Shown here in pieces: positions 41,561 to 52,800 of a stretch of DNA of 64,000 nucleotides. The first letter of the stretch is position 1; each line of letters begins with the position of its first letter. Below the pieces are notes generated by a model. The model was not told where the DNA came from. It saw only the letters and a list, made by a program, of their open reading frames with translations, and did no database searches. The translations under genes and the position numbers were made by a program. Source of the DNA: Lepisosteus oculatus (taxonomy: Eukaryota; Chordata; Actinopteri; Semionotiformes; Lepisosteidae); contig NC_090718.1 in NCBI RefSeq assembly GCF_040954835.1, positions 15,267,532 to 15,331,531 on the forward strand. The letters are read 5' to 3'.

Positions 41561-42960
41561 GCACAGGCGGGAGGGGGTGGTGTCGCTTTTTATAGGACTC
41601 AGCTTTTGCGACTCTGACCTCGGCGTCCTGTTGAAATACATTAGCTAATAACTACCCTACTGTGTTTCTCTGATATTGTTGTTTTAAAATATCGGTCTTG
41701 GTAGAGCTCAGTAACTCTACCAGTAACTAAAGATGTAGAACAGATCCCCTCCGCGTTCTCTTTTTCTTGCGTTGTGGTTTTGAAAAGAACCTAAACCAGT
41801 GAGCAGGCATACATCGATTGAAAACTGTCAATTCAAAATTGCGTTGCGGGATGGCATGAATAAAAAGTATCTTCTATGTATTCTATAAGCTATTGATAAG
41901 GCAGCTTATATCGCACGTGTAGCTGATCTAGATACAAGGTGAAACAACACAGAAATGTTCTCGAACATTGCGGCGTGACCTGGGTTCGATTCCGGTCGGG
42001 GGCACCTTTTGCGAGTTTACATGTTCTCGAGTTGTCGAGGATTTGTCTTCTCCCTTAATAGAGGGTAGATGCTGTTTATAAAGAACCAACATACGCTTTG
42101 ATTTTAAGCAAGTAAAACCGGAAACACTGAGGCCCTGCAGGCAATACCGAGACTCTGTTGCAGAGCATCCGGCTCAACTGAATGTCCACGAGTGACAGAA
42201 CAGCAGTAGTTCCACCTGTCGCCTCCAGGGGGCGCGCAGACACCGCTGTATAAACTGTGTGAAGTGGCCTGGGAAGCACCTTTAACTTCCTTTAGAAGTT
42301 GCCATGAAATATCGTCAGTGAAGTAAAAATTAAGGAACTTTTGCAGAATAAGCTGAACAATAACAGTGTGTCTTGGTTTCTTATGATGTATCGGACTGAT
42401 TCTCGAAGCAGGCGTCTTGTGAAACGTCAGTGTCCCGGGTATCTGCCTGCGGTTCTGCTGGGCGTGTGAAGCAGCAGGTTCGAATCGAGACTTGTGCCAG
42501 CGAGCAGTGCAGTGTACGCCTCGTTCGCGGCTCTTCTGAAACACAGTGACAGCAGGGGGGCGTTTCTACAGAAACCAACCGTGCAACGCAGGCTGTGAGC
42601 ACTCAGGCCAGAGGGACCAGACAGGCCCGTTTTTAAAAAACATGCACTGATGTTCTGCCTCTCTACTGCACACCTCCTTGTCAGGATACTCCAGGATCAT
42701 AGGTGGCATCAGGCCTGGCACTGAGATGAGAATGACAGCGAAACCCAGGAGATAGCATGCAGGAGCAGGCATAGTACAGCTGGGATCTGGCCTGAGGAGT
42801 CAGGCCTGCAGGTCCTGAAGCAGAAGCTCTAATGTTCATAGAGTAAGTGAGGAAATACAGCAAGGGAAAAAAAACAACTTAGCAACTTTTAGGAGTTGCA
42901 GGGATGTGTAAAATCAGACAGCCACAGACCCCCTTTCAACAGGAGAGATGATTTATGAAA
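41561..42960. other. Intergenic stretch between DLAT and DIXDC1
   Basis: No exon recognised. A V-SINE fragment lies at about 41968-42035 (gacctgggttcgattccggt and then gagtttacatgttctcg). A second B-box-like word, gcaggttcgaatcgagac, lies near 42475. The rest holds nothing I can identify. Confidence 0.45.
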
Positions 42961-45900
42961 ACAGAGAGAGTGGTTTATTGATTTGTTTATTGTCACTGTC
43001 TGTGGTCTGACACAGAGGGGAATGATAGTAAAGTTACATGACTCCTGAACACACTCTGCATGAGCTCTGCCTGGCCAGGACAGACTGGTCCTCTCTGGCC
43101 CCAGCAGTGACCGTCGCGCACAGTGACCCCCAGGCGTGAACAAGCAGGGCTTTAGTGATGTCACCACAGCCAGTCCAGTAGCTGTGCATTGCTGCCTGTA
43201 TCTGGAGCTCTTCACAGACACATATAGCAGTGAGAAAACCCCAGTCCCAGATAGCACTGATCCAGCAAATTGTATCACCCAGCTCTACAGCTTTGAAGTT
43301 ACTGATCAATTCAACAGGCTATCTGGATGTAACCCAGGAATCGGCACATCTTTTGTCTTGCGAATTTGTCTGATTTTAACCAGACAAGAAAGCCGGTACA
43401 GCTTATGGTCCCGAAGCACTGTCCTAACTCAACCTGCAATGGAGAAGGAATATCACCCCATGTCAGTGCTTTTAAATCTTTGTGATGTAAACTTCAGCTC
43501 ACAGTTATCACAAAAGTCTGCTCTGCTTACAGAGACACAAAAATAATTCTGGTAGTGAAATATCAGATCATATGTAAAAGGTCTATTCCCTGCTGAAGAA
43601 GAGAAGAAAGGAATCACAACGTTTCGGCTGTGGAGCCTTCTTCGGGCATGAGGCTCCACAGCCGAAACGTGATTCCTTTCCTCTCTTCTTCAGCCTGGAA
43701 TTAACCTTTAATGTGTTCCTTTGCAGTCTCCGCATGCTGACGCAGCTCCAGATAATACGCGTGGCACTGAGAAAGACAAAACACTGAAGCCAGCAGCAGC
43801 CATCTGAGCACTAAGCGCTGAGCATGAGGGGAAGGGACTGGGAGACTCGGTCCCTGTCATGCAGCTCCCTTCTTGAACAGCGCAAGGGTCTGAGCACAGC
43901 GACTGATGAGGAAGGCAGGGCTGGAACAAGGGCGCTGATACAGCAGTAGGAACCTGAAACAAGCCCTGTTTTCAAAGGCCAATCCTGCAAGGTGCAGCCT
44001 GCACCTGCCTTTCATGGTGAACCAGTAAATTGATCAGGGATTAAAAAACTGATCAGGGATTAAAACAGTTTAAAAACATAGTCACGGTCTGCATCAAACA
44101 GGGGCGAGCCAGTCCTTTACAAAACAAAACAAAAAACATATAAAAACTGTGAGAAAAGAGAGCTGCTTGAAAACAGTACAAAAGTTTTTGTTTCCATTGA
44201 ACACAAGTGAATAAAGTTCAGGTTAAGCTTGGTCCCCTGCTCTCCCAGCTGCGGAGCAGAAACATATTCTGCACAAGTTTTAAACTGTTTTTAGTCACAA
44301 ACCTCCCTCCTGGCTGAGCCTCTTTAAGGAACTCCAGATCTGTCCCAGCTAGATGGGGGAAGAGCGTCTGTGCAAACTGGGAGGCACCCAGTGGGTGTCA
44401 CTGTGAGCCCCCAGCCCTCGGACAGACTGCAGACCAGAGGGGGAGTGAGGGAGGGATCTCAGTTCTCCCCTCTCCACAGCATTTTTCTCTATGGCTTTTT
44501 TGCGTGCTTGTGGCTCATTCAAACCATACCTCAAACTGCCTCAGAGCAGCGCACAAGGGGTTTCCGAGGGGCTGAGAAGGAAAGGCTCATGCTGAGCTCT
44601 ATGATACAGAGGTCGTGGGTTCAAGGTTGTGTCATGTCACACCCCAAGTGTGACCCAGTTTCCCCCATGATGTCAGGAAAGTTGTGGTTTTGGGGGGCAG
44701 ACAGGACCAGTCCTATCCTCAAACTGCTCAGCCAGAGGAGACAGCGAGTGAGAAATTCACACAGACAGCAGCCGCAGAGTATCAGAGCGGCCCAGTGAAC
44801 CAAATACAGAGACACCGGTTCCAGTACCAGTTCACACACATGTAGAAAAACACCTTTGTGCAATTAATTCACAACGTATAAAACTAGATTTACAAACACC
44901 GTTAGAAATGGGATTCATTGACGCCACACTGAAACAGTAGAGACAGCCTTTCAAACCAACTCTCCGCAAGGGGTATCTCAGGCCAGTCTTGCCCAGCTCC
45001 CTCCTGCCCCTCGCTCTTGCCCACCAAGAGTGGCGGAAGTCATGGACACACAAGACGGGCACCTGGTCAACTGCGCCAGCTCACTCCCGGCACATTCACA
45101 CGCAAACTCCAAACAGGGCAGCACAAGGCACCGGGCCACTGCCCATACTGTCCACCTCACTGAGATGCTGGACACAGCTGGAGTGACAAAAGCACCTTCA
45201 GCTTGTTTAGGGCACAATAACACTCTGACTGAGAACACACCCATCGATTCTCCATTAGTTTCTACGGGAACACGGCCATTTGTCAATACAGCAGGTCCTG
45301 CGTGAGCAAGCATGACAGGTGTGAACTTCATCAGTGTGTCACATTAGGCAAAGGTGCTTGTGGACTGAGAAAATAATTCAGCAACCCGCTCCAGCCCACT
45401 GGAGTTCAGTGTGAACAAGCTCGAAACTCCTCTGTGTACAACATTCCACACTCAAGGCCTGACATCTCCCACGGGCTCCAACAGGACACAAACAGGCTGG
45501 TCTCAGCCCAACTGTTGACAGTGCTGACTGGTCGTCTAGCCTTCACTCAATGCAACATCACTGCCAGCTCTCCTCCTCTCTCTGCAATTTACCTGTATTT
45601 ATTAACAAAGTACCTAAAAAAAGCTCTCAGTACAGAAATGATACTACTGAGTCTTGGCCCGGAAGAGTCCTCAAAGCTCTCCGATTCAATCAAAAAAGAC
45701 GGATTGCACAGCAGTTTGATCCACTTCTGGTTTTGCCACACCCCGGCTCTCAAACAAACTGGTGATGAAACAGTGAAACAATAATAAAGTAATTACATCA
45801 TCATAAAGTTGAACTATTAAACTGTATCTGATCTTATTCTGCATGTGCAGTGTGTTCATGTGTAAATCGTTCTAAAAATAAGATAGCAATAGTAAAACTG

Positions 45901-46879
45901 TACAGGTACTACATACTGCATGTCTGAGGTGGAGCCACAAAACCTGGAGTGGAGTAGAGTGCAATGCAATCGGAGTCTCATTCCCCTGGCTGAACTAATA
46001 TTCCAGGCAGCTCCTAAGCTTCTCCTTGTCTAAGCTCGTGCAGAAGCACAGTCAGGAATGTTGGCCGTCTTTCCTATTGCAGGGAGCATGTCGTGTGGTC
46101 TTTGGCTGAAAGCTGACTTTGAGGCCCCAGCTCTGTGCAGCAGGAGGGGCCGCAGGGGTGGGAGGAGGACAGAGACAGCGCTGCTGCTGTGTGGATGCAG
46201 TGTGCGCCCTTACTGGATGCTGTGTGCAGTCTTCACATCATTTGGCACAACGTTTAGCAGGTCAGTCAAGTCTGTACACTGCAGCACAGCGGAGTCCCAG
46301 AAGGCCAGCCTGCTGAAGGCATATGAGTTCGACCACATCCCTTCCTGAGCAAGTTCAGGCCCAGGCGTACAAAATGTCTGGGCCTGAACGCCATTATCCG
46401 CCCTCCTCAGGTGGGAAGGAGGTCCCGGCAGTTTCCAGTGAATTCCCATCACCACGCCAGGCTGGGATGGACGTCAGACACAGCAGAGAGGCGCAGGGTC
46501 TTGAAGAACCTGGAGAGGGGTCCCCGACGTCGGCGGGGTGTGACGAGCCACATCCTGCAGCATCTGAGAGCGCGAGACATCGACTGTCACAGAGGGCTCG
46601 GGCTCGGGCTCGGGCGGGGGGGTGGGACCCTTTAGCAAATCTGCACAGCGCCTCTCCGGCTGGAGCTCCTTCCCACTGCTAACACACTGGACAAGCCTGA
46701 CCACAGCTGTCCGCTCCGGCCACTCGAGCGCGGGCTCATGGGGCCACACCAGTGCCCACTTCCCCTCAGCCCGCGGGATTGTGGAATGGGAGGTGTGCAG
46801 GACCTCCCCTGCGGCCTACTGGGCTCGAGGAGGAGGAGGGTGGAGGAAGGGGGGACATCGTGGTGCTCCGGCAGCACAG
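42961..46879 (-). other. Probable DIXDC1 3' UTR
   Basis: Two minus-strand AATAAA hexamers (tttatt on the plus strand at 42974-42979 and 42986-42991) are good end candidates for DIXDC1, giving a 3' untranslated region of about 3.9 kb. Human DIXDC1 also has a long one. Other tttatt words occur nearer the stop, for example near 45597, so a shorter form is possible. A large hairpin lies at 43577-43713. Confidence 0.4.
43577..43713. repeat. Long hairpin made of two inverted repeat copies
   Basis: The left arm (43577-43637: aaaggtctattccctgctga to acgtttcggctgtggagcc) pairs with the right arm (43652-43713: ggctccacagccgaaacgtg to ggaattaacctttaatg). The pairing is close to perfect over about 45 bases and imperfect further out. 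The loop is about 14 bases. A third copy of the motif lies at 15895-15990. If transcribed in the DIXDC1 3' UTR it would form a strong RNA stem. Confidence 0.8.
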
Positions 46880-49800
46880 TCACTCTTTGGTCGGGTCCCC
46901 CTGCCACCAAGACTGCCTGTCCTCGCCATGGTCTTCCTCCACCCAGGCCACGATCTTCCCCTCCCAGCCCGGGACCACCGCGTCGTCGTGGAACACCTGG
47001 GGGCGAGAGAGTACATCAGCACAATCCTGTCCCACTGCAGCACCTCAGGGTCAGGACTCCACATGACCGGCAGCTCAATTGGTTAATGGTCAGGCTGTGG
47101 ATGATACTGACAGGTTGATTGGTTAATGGTCAGGCTGTGGATGATACTGACAGGTTGATTGGTTAATGGTCAGGCTGTGGATGATACTGACAGGTTGATT
47201 GGTTAATGGTCAGTCTCTGGATGATACTGACAGGTTGATTGGTTAATGGTCAGGCTGTGGATGATACTGACAGGTTGATTGGTTAATGGTCAGGCTGTGG
47301 ATGATACTGACAGGTTGATTGGTTAATGGTCAGGCTGTGGATGTTACTGACAGGTTGATTGGTTAATGGTCAGGCTTTGGATGATACTGACAGGTTGATT
47401 GGTTAATGGTCAGGCTGTGGATGATACTGACAGGTTGATTGGTTAATGGTCAGGCTGTGGATGATACTGACAGGTTGATTGGTTAATGGTCAACCTGCTG
47501 ATGTTACTGATAACTTGATTGATTAACTGACTGCTTTTTCACTTGATTAGCCCTGTTGCAGGGGGTCACCTGAAGACAGGCCACACTGATCTAACACTCA
47601 TTCACTAACAGATCATGCTGTTAAATTTCTACGCGTCATGCAGGGCCTGATGCAGACACTCGTGCAAATATTTAACTTTATGCATCTCTGACAAGGACGT
47701 GCTAATGTGCAAAAACTGCACAGATCCATTCTTCATGCGAGAAGCCCATTTTAATGTGCTATAGTTCTGTATAATTGAATAAGATGATCGTTTCTCACAC
47801 ATGGCAACATGTATACTAGTGGGCAGACATCAGCGTATGTCAACACAGTGTTAAAGGTACCAGTTTTAAACTGTGTTGGTCAGTAAGGTGCTACAGTCCA
47901 AAAGAGCAGGCAGCTGTGTGAGCAGCCAATACGTACCTCTTCCTTTACGGTGCCAAATTCAGGGTCCAGAGCTTTGAAGTGGTACCTGTAGCTGCCCTCT
48001 CTGTCCACAGCGGCTTTGAAGTCTCTCAGCGTCACCTCACCCAGCCTGTGGGACACATAGGCACCAGTCACCCTGCCCATCCACTGAAGTCAGCCTCACA
48101 CTGCTCCTGACCGATGGCAGACAGCCTATTTCCTCCTCTCTCTACCTTATACCCTCTCCCCACCCTCCTCCTGTCTGTACCTGCCCCTCTCCTCTCTCCT
48201 CCTGTCTGTACCTCCCCTCTCCTCCTGTCTGCACCTCCCCCTCTCCTCTCTCCTCCTGTCTGTACCTCCCCTCTCCTCCTGTCTGTACCTCCCCTCTCCT
48301 CCTGTCTGCACCTCCCCCTCTCCTCTCTCCTCCTGTCTGCACCTCCCCTCTCCTCCTGTCTGTACCTCCCCTCTCCTCCTGTCTGCACCTCCCCTCTCCT
48401 CCTGTCTGCACCTCCCCTCTCCTCTCTGGACTCACCTCTTGGGGATGTTGACCATGAAGGGTGTGAGGGAGCGGTCGGTGAAGTACAGCACTTTGGTGGT
48501 GGCGGAGCTGGAGAGAACAGGACTGCTGTGGGAATGAGACATCTCTGGAACACAGAGAGCGGGACAAGGCCGGGGGTCACACAACAAGAAGCCACCGGGG
48601 GCCGGGGTTTCCGTCACCCTTCACCATTTACCACATTCCTCCTGATCTGCGCTGTGCCACGCTGTTGATTTCACCACTGAGTTTTACTGCGCCTACCAGG
48701 GTGGGAGACAGAGTGGCGATCTTACTGGAGCTTGGAGGCCAGGAGTCCCGGTCTGACTGGGCGGCCCGCCGGCCTGGAGACTTCCCCCGGCTCTGCGGGA
48801 CACAAGCACACAGAGACGGGCTCAGGGACCCGCGGGCGGCCTGCTCCTCGGCTCGCGGCTGACTGCGGCGGGTGGGGGGGGCGTTACCCTCTTCTCGTGG
48901 CGGCGCTGAGAGTCCAGGGCGTGCAGCCGGTCCATGAGGCTGGCGATGCCCTGCTCCAGGGTGTCCAGGGTGTGGTGCTGGGGGTCGTGGCCGCTGAAGC
49001 AGTTCCGCAGGCTGCGCAGGGCTTCCCGGACCAGCTGCAGCTCCTCCGCCTGGCACACGCGCAGGGGGACGGGCAGGGCGTCAGGCGGCCGCTTCCACAG
49101 GAAACCGGTTTTTACCCTCTCCAACTGTGTCAGTGTGTGACTGTGTCAGTGTGTGACTGTGTCAGTGTGTGACTGTGTCAGTGTGTCTCAGTGTGTCACT
49201 GTGTCAGTGTGTGTCAGTGTGTGCCTGTGTCAGTGTGTGCCTGTCCCAGTGTGTGTCAGTGTGTCCATTTTCAGTCCAGGCCATTGATTCACAACCCAGC
49301 CAAGTCTGGAATCAATCTGTTGAGCCACATTAGCTAAACCTCCGGCTTCACTCCTGACCGCTCTGTGTCAGGATGTCTCACCCAGAGGAGCCGAAGGCCC
49401 TCAAGTCAACACCCCGTGAAGTGGGTCAGTGTGCACGTGGAGTAATGAAGGTATTCTGGGAGCAGGGTGATCTAGGCCACCGGGATCTATCCCTGACCAA
49501 TTGATGTCACAACCCTTACAGGTGTAACAGGAACACCGTGCCCCGTCTGAGGGTGAGGGTTAAGGTAGGTTAGGCCACAGCTGCTGCTCGTCCTTAATCA
49601 GCCAGGGCAGCTGTGGTTACTACGGCAACGTAGGGCTCCTCCTCCACACTGGTCACGCCCCTGTGTCACGCCCCCCTGGGGGACTCCAATGGCAGCCCTT
49701 AGTGGAGCCCGGGACACTCACCCCTCTGTGTGTGGAGGCCATGCTGGACGCCGTGCCCGCCGGATGGATATACCCGTTGCTCTGAGAGTGTCCCAGAGGG

Positions 49801-52800
49801 CCACAGTGCTGAAACACAAACAGATACTCTCGCACTCGCTTGCACAGCCCGCTGGGGAAACACCCTACTGCACTTGTACCACATGACAATAATACTGCAC
49901 TGAGTAGGAAGTGCGCAGTACCTCTATCCCATCCACATCGCGACTCATCAGCTCCTGCAGCAGGCTGTCCTTGTGCTCCAGCTCCCTCTGCAGGTCAGCC
50001 TGCACAGTGACAGGACACAGCTCACTCAGCACACATCCAGGCCCCAGGGAAACAAAGCTGCCTACCAGCCTTAAAATACAGTGCGACTGTGCCTGCGTGT
50101 CTCAGGGTGTGACTGTGTCAGTGTGTGACTGTGTCAGTGTGTCTCAGGGTGTGACTGTGTCAGTGTGCCTCGGGGTGTGACTGTGTCAGTGTGTCTTGGG
50201 GTGTAACTGTGTCAGTGTGTGACTGTGCCTGTGTGTCTCAGGGTGTGCCTGTGTCAGTGTGTGACTGTGCCAGTGTGTCTCAGGGTGTGCCTGTGTCAGT
50301 GTGTGACTGTGCCAGTGTCTCCCGGGGTGTGACTGTGTCAGTGTGTGACTGTGTCAGTGTGTCTCGGGGTGTGACTGTGTCAGTGTGTCTCGGGGTGTGA
50401 CTGTGTCAGTGTGTGCTTGTGTCAGTGTCTCCCGGGGTGTGACTGTGTCAGTGTGTGACTGTGTCAGTGTGTCTCGGGGTGTGACTGTGCCAGTGTGTCT
50501 CAGGGTGTGCCTGTGTCAGTGTGTGACTGTGCCTGTGTGTCTCAGGGTGTGCCTGTGTCAGTGTGTGACTGTGCCTGTGTGTCTCAGGGTGTGCCTGTGT
50601 CAGTGTGTGACTGTGCCTGTGTGTCTCAGGGTGTGCCTGTGTCAGTGTGTGACTGTGTCAGTGTGTCTCGGGGTGTGACTGTGCCTGTGTGTCTCGGGGT
50701 GTGCCTGTGTCAGTGTGTGACTGTGCCTGTGTGTCTCAGGGTGTGCCTGTGTCAGTGTGTGACTGTGCCTGTGTGTCTCGGGGTGTGCCTGTGTCAGTGT
50801 GTGACTGTGCCTGTGTGTCTCAGGGTGTGTCTGTGTCAGTGTGTGACTGTGCCTGTGTGTCTCGGGGTGTGCCTGTGTCAGTGTGTGACTGTGTCAGTGT
50901 GTCTCAGGGTGTGCCTGTGTCAGTGTGTGACTGTGCCAGTGTGTCTCAGGGTGTGCCTGTGTCAGTGTGTGACTGTGCCAGTGTGTCTCAGGGTGTGCCT
51001 GTGTCAGTGTGTGACTGTGCCTGTGTGTCTCAGGGTGTGCCTGTGTCAGTGTGTGACTGTGCCAGTGTGTCTCAGGGTGTGCCTGTGTCAGTGTGTGACT
51101 TTGTCAGTGTGTCTCAGGGTGTGCCTGTGTCAGTGTGTGACTGTGCCAGTGTGTCTCAGGGTGTGCCTGTGTCAGTGTGTGACTGTGCCTGTGTGTCTCA
51201 GGGTGTGCCTGTGTCAGTGTGTGACTGTGCCTGTGTGTCTCAGGGTGTGCCTGTGTCAGTGTGTGACTGTGCCAGTGTGTCTCAGGGTGTGCCTGTGTCA
51301 GTGTGTGACTGTGCCTGTGTGTCTCAGGGTGTGCCTGTGTCAGTGTGTGACTGTGCCTGTGTGTCTCAGGGTGTGCCTGTGTCAGTGTGTGACTGTGCCA
51401 GTGTGTCTCAGGGTGTGCCTGTGTCAGTGTGTGACTGTGCCTGTGTGTCTCAGGGTGTGCCTGTGTCAGTGTGTGACTGTGCCTGTGTGTCTCAGGGTGT
51501 GCCTGTGTCAGTGTGTGACTGTGCCAGTGTGTCTCAGGGTGTGCCTGTGTCAGTGTGTGACTGTGCCTGTGTGTCTCAGGGTGTGCCTGTGTCAGTGTGT
51601 GACTGTGCCTGTGTGTCTCGGGGTGTGCCTGTGTCAGTGTGTGACTGTGCCTGTGTGTCTCGGGGTGTGCCTGTGTCAGTGTGTGACTGTGTCAGTGTGT
51701 CTCAGGGTGTGCCTGTGTCAGTGTGTGACTGTGCCTGTGTGTCTCAGGGTGTGCCTGTGTCAGTGTGTGACTGTGCCAGTGTGTCTCGGGGTGTGCCTGT
51801 GTCAGTGTGTGACTGTGCCTGTGTGTCTCGGGGTGTGCCTGTGTCAGTGTGTGACTGTGCCTGTGTGTCTCAGGGTGTGCCTGTGTCAGTGTGTGACTGT
51901 GTCAGTGTGTCTCAGGGTGTGCCTGTGTCAGTGTGTGACTGTGCCAGTGTGTCTCAGGGTGTGCCTGTGTCAGTGTGTGACTGTGCCAGTGTGTCTCAGG
52001 GTGTGCCTGTGTCAGTGTGTGACTGTGCCTGTGTGTCTCAGGGTGTGCCTGTGTCAGTGTGTGACTGTGCCTGTGTGTCTCAGGGTGTGCCTGTGTCAGT
52101 GTGTCTCAGGGTGTGACTGTGTCAGTGTGTGACTGTGCCTGTGTGTCTCAGGGTGTGCCTGTGTCAGTGTGTGACTGTGCCTGTGTGTCTCAGGGTGTGC
52201 CTGTGTCAGTGTGTCTCAGGGTGTGCCTGTGTCAGTGTGTGACTGTGCCAGTGTGTCTCAGGGTGTGCCTGTGTCAGTGTGTGACTGTGCCAGTGTGTCT
52301 CAGGGTGTGCCTGTGTCAGTGTGTGACTGTGCCTGTGTGTCTCAGGGTGTGCCTGTGTCAGTGTGTCTCAGGGTGTGCCTGTGTCAGTGTGTGACTGTGC
52401 CTGTGTGTCTCAGGGTGTGCCTGTGTCAGTGTGTGACTGTGCCAGTGTGTCTCGGGGTGTGCCTGTGTCAGTGTGTGACTGTGCCAGTGTGTCTCGGGGT
52501 GTGCCTGTGTCAGTGTGTGACTGTGCCTGTGTGTCTCAGGGTGTGCCTGTGTCAGTGTGTGACTGTGCCAGTGTGTCTCGGGGTGTGCCTGTGTCAGTGT
52601 GTGACTGTGCCTGTGTGTCTCAGGGTGTGCCTGTGTCAGTGTGTGACTGTGCCAGTGTGTCTCGGGGTGTGCCTGTGTCAGTGTGTGACTGTGTCAGTGT
52701 GTCTCAGGGTGTGCCTGTGTCAGTGTGTGCCTGTGTCAGTGTGTCTCAGGGTGTGCCTGTGTCAGTGTGTGACTGTGCCAGTGTGTCTCAGGGTGTGCCT

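Noticed and set aside
41968-42035. Possible tRNA gene (gggttcgattcc word)
   Set aside because: Only a B-box-like word followed by V-SINE core; no cloverleaf can be formed.
47078-47500. CRISPR-like direct repeats
   Set aside because: The units are contiguous with no unique spacers and lie in an intron of an animal gene; this is a minisatellite.
50495-52132. A 545-residue cysteine/valine/serine-rich open frame, with similar ones to 54612
   Set aside because: It is the translation of a 42-bp minisatellite. The period is a multiple of 3, so frames stay open. It lies in a DIXDC1 intron and similar frames exist in other phases.
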